Source: a bacterium (GTDB lineage: Bacteria > Oederibacteriota > JAAXVQ01 > JAUVAV01). Taken from it: 64,000 bases of DNA. The DNA lies in NCBI GenBank assembly GCA_021108215.1, contig JAIORK010000055.1, positions 62,001-126,000 on the forward strand. Reading direction: 5' to 3'. A program made the position numbers and the translations under genes. Shown here piece by piece: positions 52,547-61,321 of the stretch (position 1 is the stretch's first letter; each line of letters starts with the position of its first letter). Under the pieces are notes generated by a model that was not told the DNA's origin, did not search any database, and saw only the letters and a program-made list of their open reading frames with translations.

Positions 52547-53695
52547 TTAACCACTCCCTTCCCCGATAGTGCTATTATCGGGGATGACAGGATCGGACTT
52601 TAGCATTTTTTCGTTATTTTCTATTGGAAAAGCAACATAAAAAACCGTCCCTTGCCCGGGCTGTGAAGAAACCCGAATATCTCCTTTGAGCTCATCCACA
52701 ATCATTTTAACCACAAATAATCCCAAACCCGAACCACCTGGATGACGAGTAAAAAACGGTTCAAATAAATGTTCAATATCTTCGGGAGGGATACCTTTTC
52801 CTGTATCCTCAATCCTGATACAAATTCTATTGTCGCCTTCTTTTTCTGAAAAAACCCGCAAAAAACCACCTTGCCCCATGCTATTGAGGGCATTGATGAA
52901 AATATTGAGAAAAACACGCTGAAGATACTCCTCGTCCCCTAAAATTTCAGGTAAATCAGCATTCAGCACCAGTTCAAGCTCGATTTTTTGAACCAAACAT
53001 TTTTCCTTGATAAAACCAACAACTTCACGGACACACTGGTTGATATCCATTGGTTTTTTTTTCAATTTCAATGGCCTGGCAGCTGCCAGCAATTCACGAA
53101 TCGTTCCATCGATCTCCGAAATTTTCCGCAAAATCGTATCCATCACCTGTGTGCCCTCATCGTCATTCTCCATCTTACTTTTTAAAAATTGGACGGAAGC
53201 ACCAATAATGGAAAGCGGATTCCTCACTTCATGGGCCGTGGCAGCCGCCAACTGGCCCACCGCAGCCAATTTCTCCGCTTTGACCAGATCTTGCCGGGTC
53301 TGCAGTAAATCAAGATGAAGGCGTTTAATTCGTAACATCACCAGTACCTTGGCGATAAGCTCCTCATGGTCAAAGGGTTTGAGCATATAGTCATCAATTC
53401 CCTCTTCCAGACTTTTGATTTTCCCTTCTTTCGAATCCACCCCCGTAACCATAATAATGGGGATATAAGGCAGCTTTTCATTGGTGCGAATGATGGCGCA
53501 TATTTCCATACCTGAATAACCGGACATTTTTTCATCCAGAATAATCAAATCCGGTTGATGCTCTTCAATCGCTTTGATGGCTGCCTCGCCATCGGAAATC
53601 ATTGTCACCTGGTGTCCGGCCTGCTGTAAAACCAAACTGTAGAGTAATAAAATATCTTCATCATCATCAATACAATAAATACGACCGGGCTCCAT
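52547..53695 (-). CDS. Receiver-histidine kinase hybrid, cytoplasmic
   Basis: This 382-residue protein has an N-terminal receiver (CIDDDEDI, Asp in LIILDEKMSGYSG, Lys in YMLKPF) followed by a histidine kinase: H-box ATAHEVRNPLSII, N-box FLNIFINALNSMG, G-boxes IEDTGKGIPPED and GGSGLGLFVVKMI. No transmembrane helix is present, so it senses an internal cue or is controlled by phosphorylation of its own receiver. It heads the FlgM-like operon and is a natural kinase for the NtrC-type regulator. Confidence 0.93.
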   Translation of the reverse strand: MEPGRIYCIDDDEDILLLYSLVLQQAGHQVTMISDGEAAIKAIEEHQPDLIILDEKMSGYSGMEICAIIRTNEKLPYIPIIMVTGVDSKEGKIKSLEEGIDDYMLKPFDHEELIAKVLVMLRIKRLHLDLLQTRQDLVKAEKLAAVGQLAAATAHEVRNPLSIIGASVQFLKSKMENDDEGTQVMDTILRKISEIDGTIRELLAAARPLKLKKKPMDINQCVREVVGFIKEKCLVQKIELELVLNADLPEILGDEEYLQRVFLNIFINALNSMGQGGFLRVFSEKEGDNRICIRIEDTGKGIPPEDIEHLFEPFFTRHPGGSGLGLFVVKMIVDELKGDIRVSSQPGQGTVFYVAFPIENNEKMLKSDPVIPDNSTIGEGSG

Positions 53696-53916
53696 GGTGC
53701 CTCCCCGAGATCTTTATTTTTTTACCACCGCTTTTTTCAAGCTTAACCTTTTTTGCATAAATCACAAACCATTTTTTCCGGTATTCCCCAGCCAACCGTT
53801 GGTCCCTGACATCGGATTATTCGTACAAAAAAAACGGACCGGGAAAATAGTATTGCTCCCGCAACAAAATCCTGATACCATTTTTCAAAGATACCTATAC
53901 CCACTCAGGAGGCTCA

Positions 53917-54717
53917 ATGATGTTTCGATTTTCCAAAATACTTTTGCTCCAATTCGTCCTCGGACTGACACTTGCCCCATTGGGGTTTGCTGCAACCGCA
54001 GTCCAACCCAAAACAAATAACAGCACACCTGCTGCTGTTATTGAAGATTACGCTGCGCTGATGGAAAAAGCCAACGCTTTTTATGATCAGCGTGATCAAA
54101 CCGGTGCGATTGAAAAGGCCATTGCTTATTATAAAAAAGCCCTGGCCCAAAACCCGGAGGACTACGAAAGCCTCTGGCGTTTGAGCCGCAGCTATTGGTG
54201 GCAAGGTGACCACGCCCCTAAATCTAAAAAAGCTGATATTTTTGAGGCTGGAAAAAGCGCTGCCGAGCGCGCCCAAAAAGCCGCACCGGATAAAACCGAG
54301 GGGTATTACTGGTTCGGTGTCAATCTGGGGCGAGCCAGTGAAGTTCGCGGTATTATGAATAGTCTCTTTTCCGTTGATACCCTAAGAAAATCCCAGGAAA
54401 AAGTTCTTGAAATCGATCCGGAAGATGGTTTTGCCCATCATGTATTGGGGGTTTTGTACCGCAAGGCACCCGGCTGGCCGCTCGCCTGCGGCGATAGTAA
54501 AAAATCCCTGCACCATGCCCAAAAAGCCGTTCAATACGCACCGGAAGATATTCTGCCGCGAATTGGCCTGGCAGAAATTTTGAAGGTAAAAGGCCGGAAG
54601 GATGAGGCCCGAAAATTATTGGAAGAAGCTCTGCTCCTGCCCGGCCCGGCTGATAAGCAGCCGGAAACAAAAAAAGATAAGAAAAAAGCCGAAGAATTAC
54701 TCGAAAAATTTAACTAG
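53917..54717 (+). CDS. Periplasmic TPR-repeat protein (TatT-like)
   Basis: This 266-residue secreted protein has a signal peptide (MMFRFSKILLLQFVLGLTLA, cleaved after GFA) and several tetratricopeptide repeats (AIEKAIAYYKKALAQNPEDY, KSLHHAQKAVQYAPEDILPR, RIGLAEILKVKGRKDEARKL). The arrangement resembles the TRAP-transporter T-component family of solenoid proteins. A transporter is not adjacent, so the partner is unknown. GGAGG precedes the paired ATGs. It diverges from the kinase operon. Confidence 0.78.
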   Translation: MMFRFSKILLLQFVLGLTLAPLGFAATAVQPKTNNSTPAAVIEDYAALMEKANAFYDQRDQTGAIEKAIAYYKKALAQNPEDYESLWRLSRSYWWQGDHAPKSKKADIFEAGKSAAERAQKAAPDKTEGYYWFGVNLGRASEVRGIMNSLFSVDTLRKSQEKVLEIDPEDGFAHHVLGVLYRKAPGWPLACGDSKKSLHHAQKAVQYAPEDILPRIGLAEILKVKGRKDEARKLLEEALLLPGPADKQPETKKDKKKAEELLEKFN

Positions 54718-54731
54718 TTGTGCGTTTAGGG

Positions 54732-56291
54732 TTACTTTTTTTTCCCTGACCGGGCTTTCGCTTTTTTGATCTCAGTAAGAATCACACCAATGATTTGGTT
54801 GTTGATAAGATAAACATCATTGTCCGACTGGCGTTGCAAATAAAAAATCTCATCGGAGTCTTCGGACTTAAATAATTTGAAGACTTCCATGAGATTACCA
54901 TTGAATTTGAAAAAAAGAAATTTAACCACCTGCTTGGCATTGAAAAATCCGGCATAGAAAGGATTCTCTTTGTTTAGCGTATCAATATATTCCAACGCAA
55001 GCAGTGCTTCAATAATTCCTTCTCCCCCAAAAGAATAACGCATCTCTTTTTCCTGATAATGACGTCTGATAACCCGTTTTTTTTTATGACTCAGTCGTTC
55101 CTGCACCGTGGCCCCCCAGACATCATCTTCCCGCACCATGGCAATACGCCAGCGGCTGGTGAGCACCTCAATTTGCGCAATCTTCTCAAGAAAATAAACC
55201 AACTGACGGCTGGGGACCTCGTTGAAAAGCGACTGTACTGTCTGCAACGCCTCTTTCCGGATTTTGAAAATTTTCGAATTCATGCTGGTCTTCACAAATA
55301 CCGGTCCGTCTTCACCATGCGGTCTTCCAAAATCAACATCCCGGGGATAACGCCCATCCGCTGATAGAAAGCTAATTTCGCCATAAGAATCACTCAAACC
55401 GTATTTGGAAAGATTTGTCCGCGCGCCAACACTCTCTTCTACAAATTGAATAACTTCCCAGTTTGACATGGTTTCCAAAAGCAAGGCAACAATCTCTTGG
55501 TTGGCCGGGATTTTATAGGGATAGGTTACCATCCAGTCAGTGCTCCCGATCACATCATCATAGACCGTGGCAAGTTTGTTGTCCTCTCCAAAAATCGGCA
55601 TAATTTTTTGTCTGCTCTGGCGAACCGTTCTTTCCAAGGTCACGGCGGAAGAGCCTTCACGAAAATTAATCCGCACTGTATCTGTCAGCGGCGCTATAAA
55701 TAAATGATGATCACGCAGCCGGTATGCCAGCCCCGTCATATTAATAAAAGCAATCTTAGGCAGCAGGTAAACCGTCTCGGTCTGTTCAATCCGGGCAAAA
55801 ATTCTATTGGTGATTTTTTCCTGCCCGCCGCTCGTCACGACAAATTTTTTCCCAGTCTGATCCTGCAGGACATAGCAAACCGATTGATGCTTAAATCCAA
55901 AGGCATCCCCCCCGGTCTCGCTCTCTTGCTGTTTTAAAACCGAGTACTTCCGTTCCGGAATCCAGTGACAAATTTTTTCTAAAAAATAGCGAACCGCCTG
56001 CGTATTGGCCCGGGCCTCAACCGGATGGGTAAACTGCCACGCATCATTTTGCCATTCCAATGAAACACGGTCACCTTGCCCGCGCACATCAATACTGATT
56101 ACCTGCTCCGGTTGAATTGAAAACACCGGTTCAAAAACCGTCTCAACCGGTTTATTCCACTCAGCAACTTTTTTAATCCCTTGGGGAACCAAAAAAAACA
56201 TACCCACCAAAATACCCAGCAGCCCTGTCAGTAGAATCCACCTTTTAACGAACTTGGTATTTTTCTTTATTTTTTCTTTTTGAGCAGTCAT
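54732..56291 (-). CDS. DUF4340 family membrane-anchored protein
   Basis: This 519-residue protein has one N-terminal membrane helix (RWILLTGLLGILVGMFFLVP, about 17-36) and a large beta-rich extracytoplasmic region with SIQPEQVISIDVRGQGDRVS and YRLRDHHLFIAPLTDTVRIN, typical of DUF4340. The family is normally encoded with GldG-like ABC-transporter auxiliary proteins; none is visible here. The role is unknown; proteins of this type are linked to gliding and surface assembly in some phyla. Confidence 0.78.
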   Translation of the reverse strand: MTAQKEKIKKNTKFVKRWILLTGLLGILVGMFFLVPQGIKKVAEWNKPVETVFEPVFSIQPEQVISIDVRGQGDRVSLEWQNDAWQFTHPVEARANTQAVRYFLEKICHWIPERKYSVLKQQESETGGDAFGFKHQSVCYVLQDQTGKKFVVTSGGQEKITNRIFARIEQTETVYLLPKIAFINMTGLAYRLRDHHLFIAPLTDTVRINFREGSSAVTLERTVRQSRQKIMPIFGEDNKLATVYDDVIGSTDWMVTYPYKIPANQEIVALLLETMSNWEVIQFVEESVGARTNLSKYGLSDSYGEISFLSADGRYPRDVDFGRPHGEDGPVFVKTSMNSKIFKIRKEALQTVQSLFNEVPSRQLVYFLEKIAQIEVLTSRWRIAMVREDDVWGATVQERLSHKKKRVIRRHYQEKEMRYSFGGEGIIEALLALEYIDTLNKENPFYAGFFNAKQVVKFLFFKFNGNLMEVFKLFKSEDSDEIFYLQRQSDNDVYLINNQIIGVILTEIKKAKARSGKKK

Positions 56292-56409
56292 GCGTATCGT
56301 CCTTTGGGTTGATTAAACTATTCTAACCTAAAATCGTTTCCCCTAAAACAGTAAATCCCCCACATCACTCGCATGCAAAAACCCGCCCTTCTCTAACCGG
56401 TACGCAGGG

Positions 56410-56438
56410 TTGACTTTTCCAACAAGAAAGTCTAAAAT
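56410..56438 (+). promoter_or_regulatory. Sigma-70 promoter of the PBP operon
   Basis: TTGACT at 56410-56415 and TAAAAT at 56433-56438 are 17 bases apart. The transcript would start near 56445, about 33 bases before the ATG at 56478, with AAAGGA as ribosome site. It drives the PBP gene and likely both SDR genes. Confidence 0.75.
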
Positions 56439-56477
56439 TTTAAGCACTTTACCCCGTTTCGCTGAAAGGATTTTTCC

Positions 56478-58268
56478 ATGCCGCTTTCTTTTAATACACG
56501 CCGTAAAAATGAGCGCCGTAAACGCCGTTTACTTCTTTTCACGGTTATTTCCCTGGTTTTTTTCAGTGCCGCCGTTTATCTCTACGGCAGCCGCATCCGG
56601 GTCTCTGTTCATATGAATAAAGGACGTGCTTATTATCAACAAAACAATTTTGATCAGGCGCTGATGGAATTCAACCGGGTCTTAGCGATGCATACCAATT
56701 ATCCGCCTGCGGTTGATGCCATCGGACTGGTTTATTTGGCACAAGGTGACCTGGTCCGGGCCGAAATCAAGTATGAGCAAGCCATTAAATTGGGGTTGAA
56801 AAACAACCGGCATTTTAATCATGCTAAAGTCGGCGAGGCCTATTTAAACCGCGGTATTTATCAACCGGCTGAACTGGAATTCAGACATGCGCTGGATCTA
56901 TCACCCCGTGATGCCCAGGCACGCCTGGGACACGCACTCACGTTGCATGCGCTGGGAAAACTCACCGCTGCCATTGATACATATCGCAAAACCCTGACAC
57001 TTGATCCTAACCTCCAGGTGGCGCAGACCAATCTTACACTGGCCCGCGATGAGCTTGACCGCGGATTCAAATATTATATTTTTGACCGCCAAGGCGTACC
57101 GCTGGCACGTTATCCTGTGCGAAATTCCGGACGCCGCTCCTATGCGTTGGCGCAATATGCCGCACATTTAATCGGGTACACCAGTGATACCCACGGGCAG
57201 GCTGGTTTGGAAAGATCCCTAAACACCTACCTTCCCGGCAATAGTGTCACCCTGACCATTGATTCGACCTGGCAACGGGCTGCGGATCAGGCCATGGGTT
57301 GGCGCAAGGGATCTCTGGTTGCACTCAATCCCAAGACCGGTGAAATTCTGGCAATGGTAAACCACCCTTCCTTCAACCCCAATTCCATTGATAGGGATTG
57401 GAAAAAAATTGTCCGCAACAAAAACCAACCTTTAAAAAACCGCGCCATGGAAGGACTTTACAAACCCGGATCTATTTTCAAAATCATTACTGCCGCAGCC
57501 GCTTTGGAAAGCGAATTAAATATGGATCATATTTTTCCGGTCAACTGCACCGGCGCTGTCCGTTTCAGCGGAAAAACATTTTGGTGCTGGCGCCGCCACG
57601 GTTCGATTGATTCATTACAAGCAGCCCTGGACACCTCCTGTAATATGGCCATGGCTGAGGTGGGCTTTTCTTTAGGCCCGGACCGCTTATATGAATACTC
57701 AAATAAATTCGGATTCGGTGCGCCGATTACCTGTTCTTTCCAATCAAAGGTGCTTGACCTCTCCTTCCCGCTGGCGACTTCGGTGGCCCCGATGGTAAAC
57801 GATGATCGTTATGCTTTGGCAGACCGTTCCTGTGGTTTGGGTCAAGATATCGCGATCTCACCCCTGCATGCCGCCATGTTGGCCGCCACCATTGCCAACC
57901 AGGGAAAAATGATGTCACCGTTTTTTATCAAGGAAATAAAAAATATCAAAGGCGATCTGTTGGGTCAAGGCGTTCCGAGCATTCTTCGGACACCTATCAG
58001 TCCTGACTCCGCCAAACAAATCCAGCATTTTATGATTGATACCGTTCGCCACGGAATCGGGCGCAAAGCTGCGGTGGAAGGCATCACGGTTGCCGGTAAG
58101 ACCGGCACCACCGGTGACTCACGGCAGGGACTCAATGGCTGGTTTATCTGCTTTGCACCTGCTGAAAATCCCCAGGTCGCTGTGGCTGTTTACGCTGAAA
58201 AAGAAGGAACCGGCATGGACATGGCTGCGCCGATCGCCCGGCGATTTTTACAAAGTGTGCTGAAGTAG
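56478..58268 (+). CDS. TPR-penicillin-binding protein transpeptidase fusion
   Basis: This 596-residue protein has an inner-membrane anchor (LLLFTVISLVFFSAAVYLYG, about 18-37), TPR repeats (about 42-195) and a class B PBP transpeptidase. Catalytic motifs are SIFK (Ser332-Lys335 in KPGSIFKI), SCN (Ser387-Asn389) and KTG (541-543 in VAGKTGTTGD). It cross-links peptidoglycan. TPRs at the N-terminus instead of the usual PBP dimerisation domain are unusual and suggest recruitment by a scaffold. No FtsW/RodA-type partner is adjacent. Confidence 0.92.
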   Translation: MPLSFNTRRKNERRKRRLLLFTVISLVFFSAAVYLYGSRIRVSVHMNKGRAYYQQNNFDQALMEFNRVLAMHTNYPPAVDAIGLVYLAQGDLVRAEIKYEQAIKLGLKNNRHFNHAKVGEAYLNRGIYQPAELEFRHALDLSPRDAQARLGHALTLHALGKLTAAIDTYRKTLTLDPNLQVAQTNLTLARDELDRGFKYYIFDRQGVPLARYPVRNSGRRSYALAQYAAHLIGYTSDTHGQAGLERSLNTYLPGNSVTLTIDSTWQRAADQAMGWRKGSLVALNPKTGEILAMVNHPSFNPNSIDRDWKKIVRNKNQPLKNRAMEGLYKPGSIFKIITAAAALESELNMDHIFPVNCTGAVRFSGKTFWCWRRHGSIDSLQAALDTSCNMAMAEVGFSLGPDRLYEYSNKFGFGAPITCSFQSKVLDLSFPLATSVAPMVNDDRYALADRSCGLGQDIAISPLHAAMLAATIANQGKMMSPFFIKEIKNIKGDLLGQGVPSILRTPISPDSAKQIQHFMIDTVRHGIGRKAAVEGITVAGKTGTTGDSRQGLNGWFICFAPAENPQVAVAVYAEKEGTGMDMAAPIARRFLQSVLK

Positions 58269-58300
58269 CTGTCCCTATTCCGTCTAAAAAGGATCAAATC

Positions 58301-59179
58301 GTGTCCTGTCAAAAAAAAACCGATTCCAAATCACTCCAGACCGCTCCCGCCGTTCTCATCACCGGCGTTTCTTCCGGTATCGGCAAAGCGGCCGCGCTCG
58401 CCTTGCTGGCAGCCGGTTATTTTGTAATTGGAACTGTACGCAAACCGGCAGATGGTCAGTATCTTAATCAGGCCGGAGGCGTGGCAGCCACACTCGATGT
58501 CAGTAACGTGGAAAGCATTTCCCGGATTGCAAAAAAAATGCCTCAGTTACTGGGAAACCGTTCTTTACTGGGCATTGTTAATAATGCCGGCATCTCCCTG
58601 TGTGTTCCCTGGCAGGAAGTATCCCTGGCGGATTTCAGAACCCAACTGGAAGTCAACCTGATCGGCGTAGCTGCGGTCACTCAGGCCTTTCTGCCTTATC
58701 TCCAGAAAAAAAACAGCAAAATTATTATGATCAGTTCAACCGCCGCCCGCTTCACAACCGCGATGATGGGTCCCTACAGTTGTTCTAAATATGCGCTGGA
58801 AGCCATGGTCGCGAGTTTGCGCCAGGAATTGTGGCATGATGGAATTCAAGTCATCAGCCTTCAACCCGGACCGGTCAATACACCTATTTTTGATAAAACC
58901 CAAAAATGGATCTCAAAAAAATATGCCCGGCCGCTTACCAACGGTGTTTTCGGAAAATTTCCCGAATATGCGAAATCAATGGGTACGCATGGTTTGCCGC
59001 CCAAACGGGTGGCCCACGCAATTGTTCATACCCTCCAAGCCAAACGCCCCCGGTTACGTCAGTTGATATCAAAAAATTCGCTCTGGTTCCTGTTGCAACC
59101 TTTGATTCCCACCCGGCTGTTGGACCGAATGATTGCTAATGCGCTTTACGGCAAACACCGTAAAGATACATCACCATGA
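58301..59179 (+). CDS. Short-chain dehydrogenase/reductase
   Basis: This 292-residue classical SDR has the NAD(P) motif TGVSSGIGKAAAL, the NNAG motif in VNNAGISL, and the catalytic YSCSK with Ser in MISSTAARFTTAM. The C-terminus has a membrane-like helix (LWFLLQPLIPTRLLDRMI). The start is GTG 58301. The substrate is unknown; similar enzymes act on retinoid- or steroid-like lipids. It follows the PBP gene by 32 bases and overlaps the next gene by four. Confidence 0.88.
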   Translation: MSCQKKTDSKSLQTAPAVLITGVSSGIGKAAALALLAAGYFVIGTVRKPADGQYLNQAGGVAATLDVSNVESISRIAKKMPQLLGNRSLLGIVNNAGISLCVPWQEVSLADFRTQLEVNLIGVAAVTQAFLPYLQKKNSKIIMISSTAARFTTAMMGPYSCSKYALEAMVASLRQELWHDGIQVISLQPGPVNTPIFDKTQKWISKKYARPLTNGVFGKFPEYAKSMGTHGLPPKRVAHAIVHTLQAKRPRLRQLISKNSLWFLLQPLIPTRLLDRMIANALYGKHRKDTSP

Positions 59180-60186
59180 GCCGCCGAATACAGACCGTTC
59201 TCGTTACCGGTGCGACAGGTTTTCTTGGCCGGCATATCTGTCATGAACTGCTTTTGCAGGGGCTGCGCGTCAAGGGGCTTATTCTGCCCAATGATCCTTT
59301 GAGCGATCAGCTGGACCCCCGGGTTGAAAAATATATCGGGAATATTCTTGATGAAACCTCGCTTCACCTGGCCTGTCAGTCTTGTGATACGCTGGTGCAT
59401 GCCGCCGGAAAAACCAATTTAAAATTTCAGGGACGTAAACTCCTCCGGAAAATTAATCTCCAGGGAACCGAAATTGTCTGCCGGATTGCCAAACGATCGG
59501 GTATTCGCCGGTTGGTCCATATCTCCTCCATCGGTGTTTTGGGCGCGCATGCGCAACCCCGCCCGGTATCGGAAAATTCTCCTGCACCCAATGCCGCCGG
59601 CCAATTCAACACGTATCATCGCTCCAAACAAAAAGCCGAAGTCCTGGTCCTGAAACAGGCCACCCGGGATTTTGAAGTCCTGGTTGTCCAACCCTGTATG
59701 CTATGGGGCGAGGGAGACTGGCTGTTATCCTCCACCGGACTTGCCTGGCATGCCGTGCATGACCGGCGCCTCCATTACCCCCGTCAGGGCGGGAGCAGTA
59801 TTTTGGATGTCACGGATGCGGCCCGGGGTGTTGTGGCTGCATTGGTGCATGGAAAATCCGGTGAGCGTTATTTGCTGGCCGGTGATAATTTCACCAACCA
59901 AGAACTTTTTTCACATATCTGCCAAGCAGTTGACCCCGCATACCAACCCGGAGTTGTTCCGCTTTTCCTCGTACATCTCTCCGGATGGATTGCCGAAGGC
60001 TTGGTCCGGATGGGCATGCGGCTTGATTATTCAAGAGATATCAGCAGTTTTTGCGGCGTTTATTGGTGGGGCGACAGTACCAAAGCAAAAAAAACTTTGG
60101 GCTTCAAGCCTCAGTACTGCGGAATTGATGTCATCCAACGAACCGTCGTCTGGCATAAAAACCACCGCATCCTTGCCAACCGATAA
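59176..60186 (+). CDS. NAD-dependent epimerase/dehydratase (extended SDR)
   Basis: This 336-residue extended SDR has VTGATGFLGRHI at the N-terminus, VHAAGKTNLKF, and the active-site motif YHRSK in FNTYHRSKQKAEVLVL. It belongs to the 3-beta-HSD/dihydroflavonol-reductase-like group. With the preceding SDR it may form a two-step lipid or sugar modification path, but the substrate is not evident. The start overlaps the previous stop by four bases. Confidence 0.87.
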   Translation: MSRRIQTVLVTGATGFLGRHICHELLLQGLRVKGLILPNDPLSDQLDPRVEKYIGNILDETSLHLACQSCDTLVHAAGKTNLKFQGRKLLRKINLQGTEIVCRIAKRSGIRRLVHISSIGVLGAHAQPRPVSENSPAPNAAGQFNTYHRSKQKAEVLVLKQATRDFEVLVVQPCMLWGEGDWLLSSTGLAWHAVHDRRLHYPRQGGSSILDVTDAARGVVAALVHGKSGERYLLAGDNFTNQELFSHICQAVDPAYQPGVVPLFLVHLSGWIAEGLVRMGMRLDYSRDISSFCGVYWWGDSTKAKKTLGFKPQYCGIDVIQRTVVWHKNHRILANR

Positions 60187-60188
60187 CT

Positions 60189-60754
60189 TTAAGACTGCAA
60201 GGGAATACGATGCAGTACTGTGTATTGGACCCCTTGGGGTAAAAGACGGGACTGCATTAATAAAATATCTTTTACCGGCAAAACAACTTGCTCCGGTATT
60301 GCCGGCAAACGCAGCGCGCGGCATGCTTGCTGTGCTTGCGTACCTTTGATCCGCGCAAGTGTCACATGCGGGACAAAGGCTCTTTTCTCTAAAGTAAAAC
60401 CAACCTTGCCAAGGTATCCCGCTAAATCCGCCTGCAATGCCTTCAACGTATTCCCGCCTTTTTCCACACCGAGCCATACCACCCGCGGCTGTGACAAAGA
60501 CGGAAAAAATCCAAACGACCCAATATGATTGCAAAGCTTTTTTGTGCGGCAACCGATGCTTCACAGGCTGCGCGGATGTGTATAATTTCTATTTTTGGAA
60601 CCGCACCTAAAAATGTCAATGTGATGTGAAGTTTTTCCGGACAACACCCGTTGATCGCCGGTGCCTGTTTGCTTAGTTGGGCCAATTTTTGCTGCAAAGC
60701 CGCTTGAACCGCCGGCGTCAAACCAACGGCAACAAACGCCCTGACCATCTCCAT
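60189..60754 (-). pseudogene. thpR: RNA 2',3'-cyclic phosphodiesterase, frameshifted
   Basis: Two frames together make one ThpR/2H-phosphodiesterase: the first (60443-60754) has the HITLTFLG motif, the second (60189-60497) has HVTLARIK. The reading moves from one frame to the other near 60504-60509, an A6 run on the plus strand (T6 on the coding strand). One added base there would restore a full-length protein of about 187 residues through LDFFPSLSQPRVVWLG. This is either a sequencing slip, a recent mutation or ribosomal slippage. Position after cinA and DUF1844 fits a common gene order. Confidence 0.85.
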
Positions 60755-60755
60755 G

Positions 60756-61187
60756 TCAGTTGTTCATGCCGGGCCGGTTGCCGAGTGTGTCATTCGGATC
60801 ACTGCCGTCATCATTATCCGAAAAGTCCTCATCCACGTTAACGGTTGTCTCGCCCGCCTGCATATCGCGCTTAACTTCATCTTGCGGTAAACCGGCTGAC
60901 CGCTGTTCTTTGATACGGATTTCCTTTTCCTGCACAAAATCCATTTCAAGATTCATAATACTTTTATCAAGTAATTGCTGTTCCTGATCATTTAAATTAA
61001 CCGCCGTCTTTTTTTTCAGCATCCGCAAAAGATCAATGGTGCCTTGTGCCTGGACAACATTTTTTTCGATCTTTCCGGTTGCGGGGTTAACCGTTTTTCC
61101 CATTTGTATCATGGCCGCCTCATTAAGAGACATCACCATCTGGAGAAAAAGCATCTCAAATAATTTTTCTTCCTTCGCGTCTCCCAT
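60756..61187 (-). CDS. DUF1844 family protein
   Basis: This 143-residue acidic protein has the DUF1844 core: FLQMVMSLNEAAMIQMGKTV, then AQGTIDLLRMLKKKTAVNLN and QEQQLLDKSIMNLEMDFV. The function of the family is unknown. It has an Asp-rich tail. ATG 61187 follows GGAGG by 7 bases. It is followed by thpR with a one-base gap. Confidence 0.85.
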   Translation of the reverse strand: MGDAKEEKLFEMLFLQMVMSLNEAAMIQMGKTVNPATGKIEKNVVQAQGTIDLLRMLKKKTAVNLNDQEQQLLDKSIMNLEMDFVQEKEIRIKEQRSAGLPQDEVKRDMQAGETTVNVDEDFSDNDDGSDPNDTLGNRPGMNN

Positions 61188-61321
61188 CGTACCGCCTCCG
61201 GTTGTCCTCTACCGGCACATCCGACCAGCGTACGTACCGTTTCTTTCAGATTAAATGACATCGTGCCAAAGCGCAAGGTAATTTCATCCCCGATACTGTC
61301 TGCCCGGCAGTAACTGCAAGG

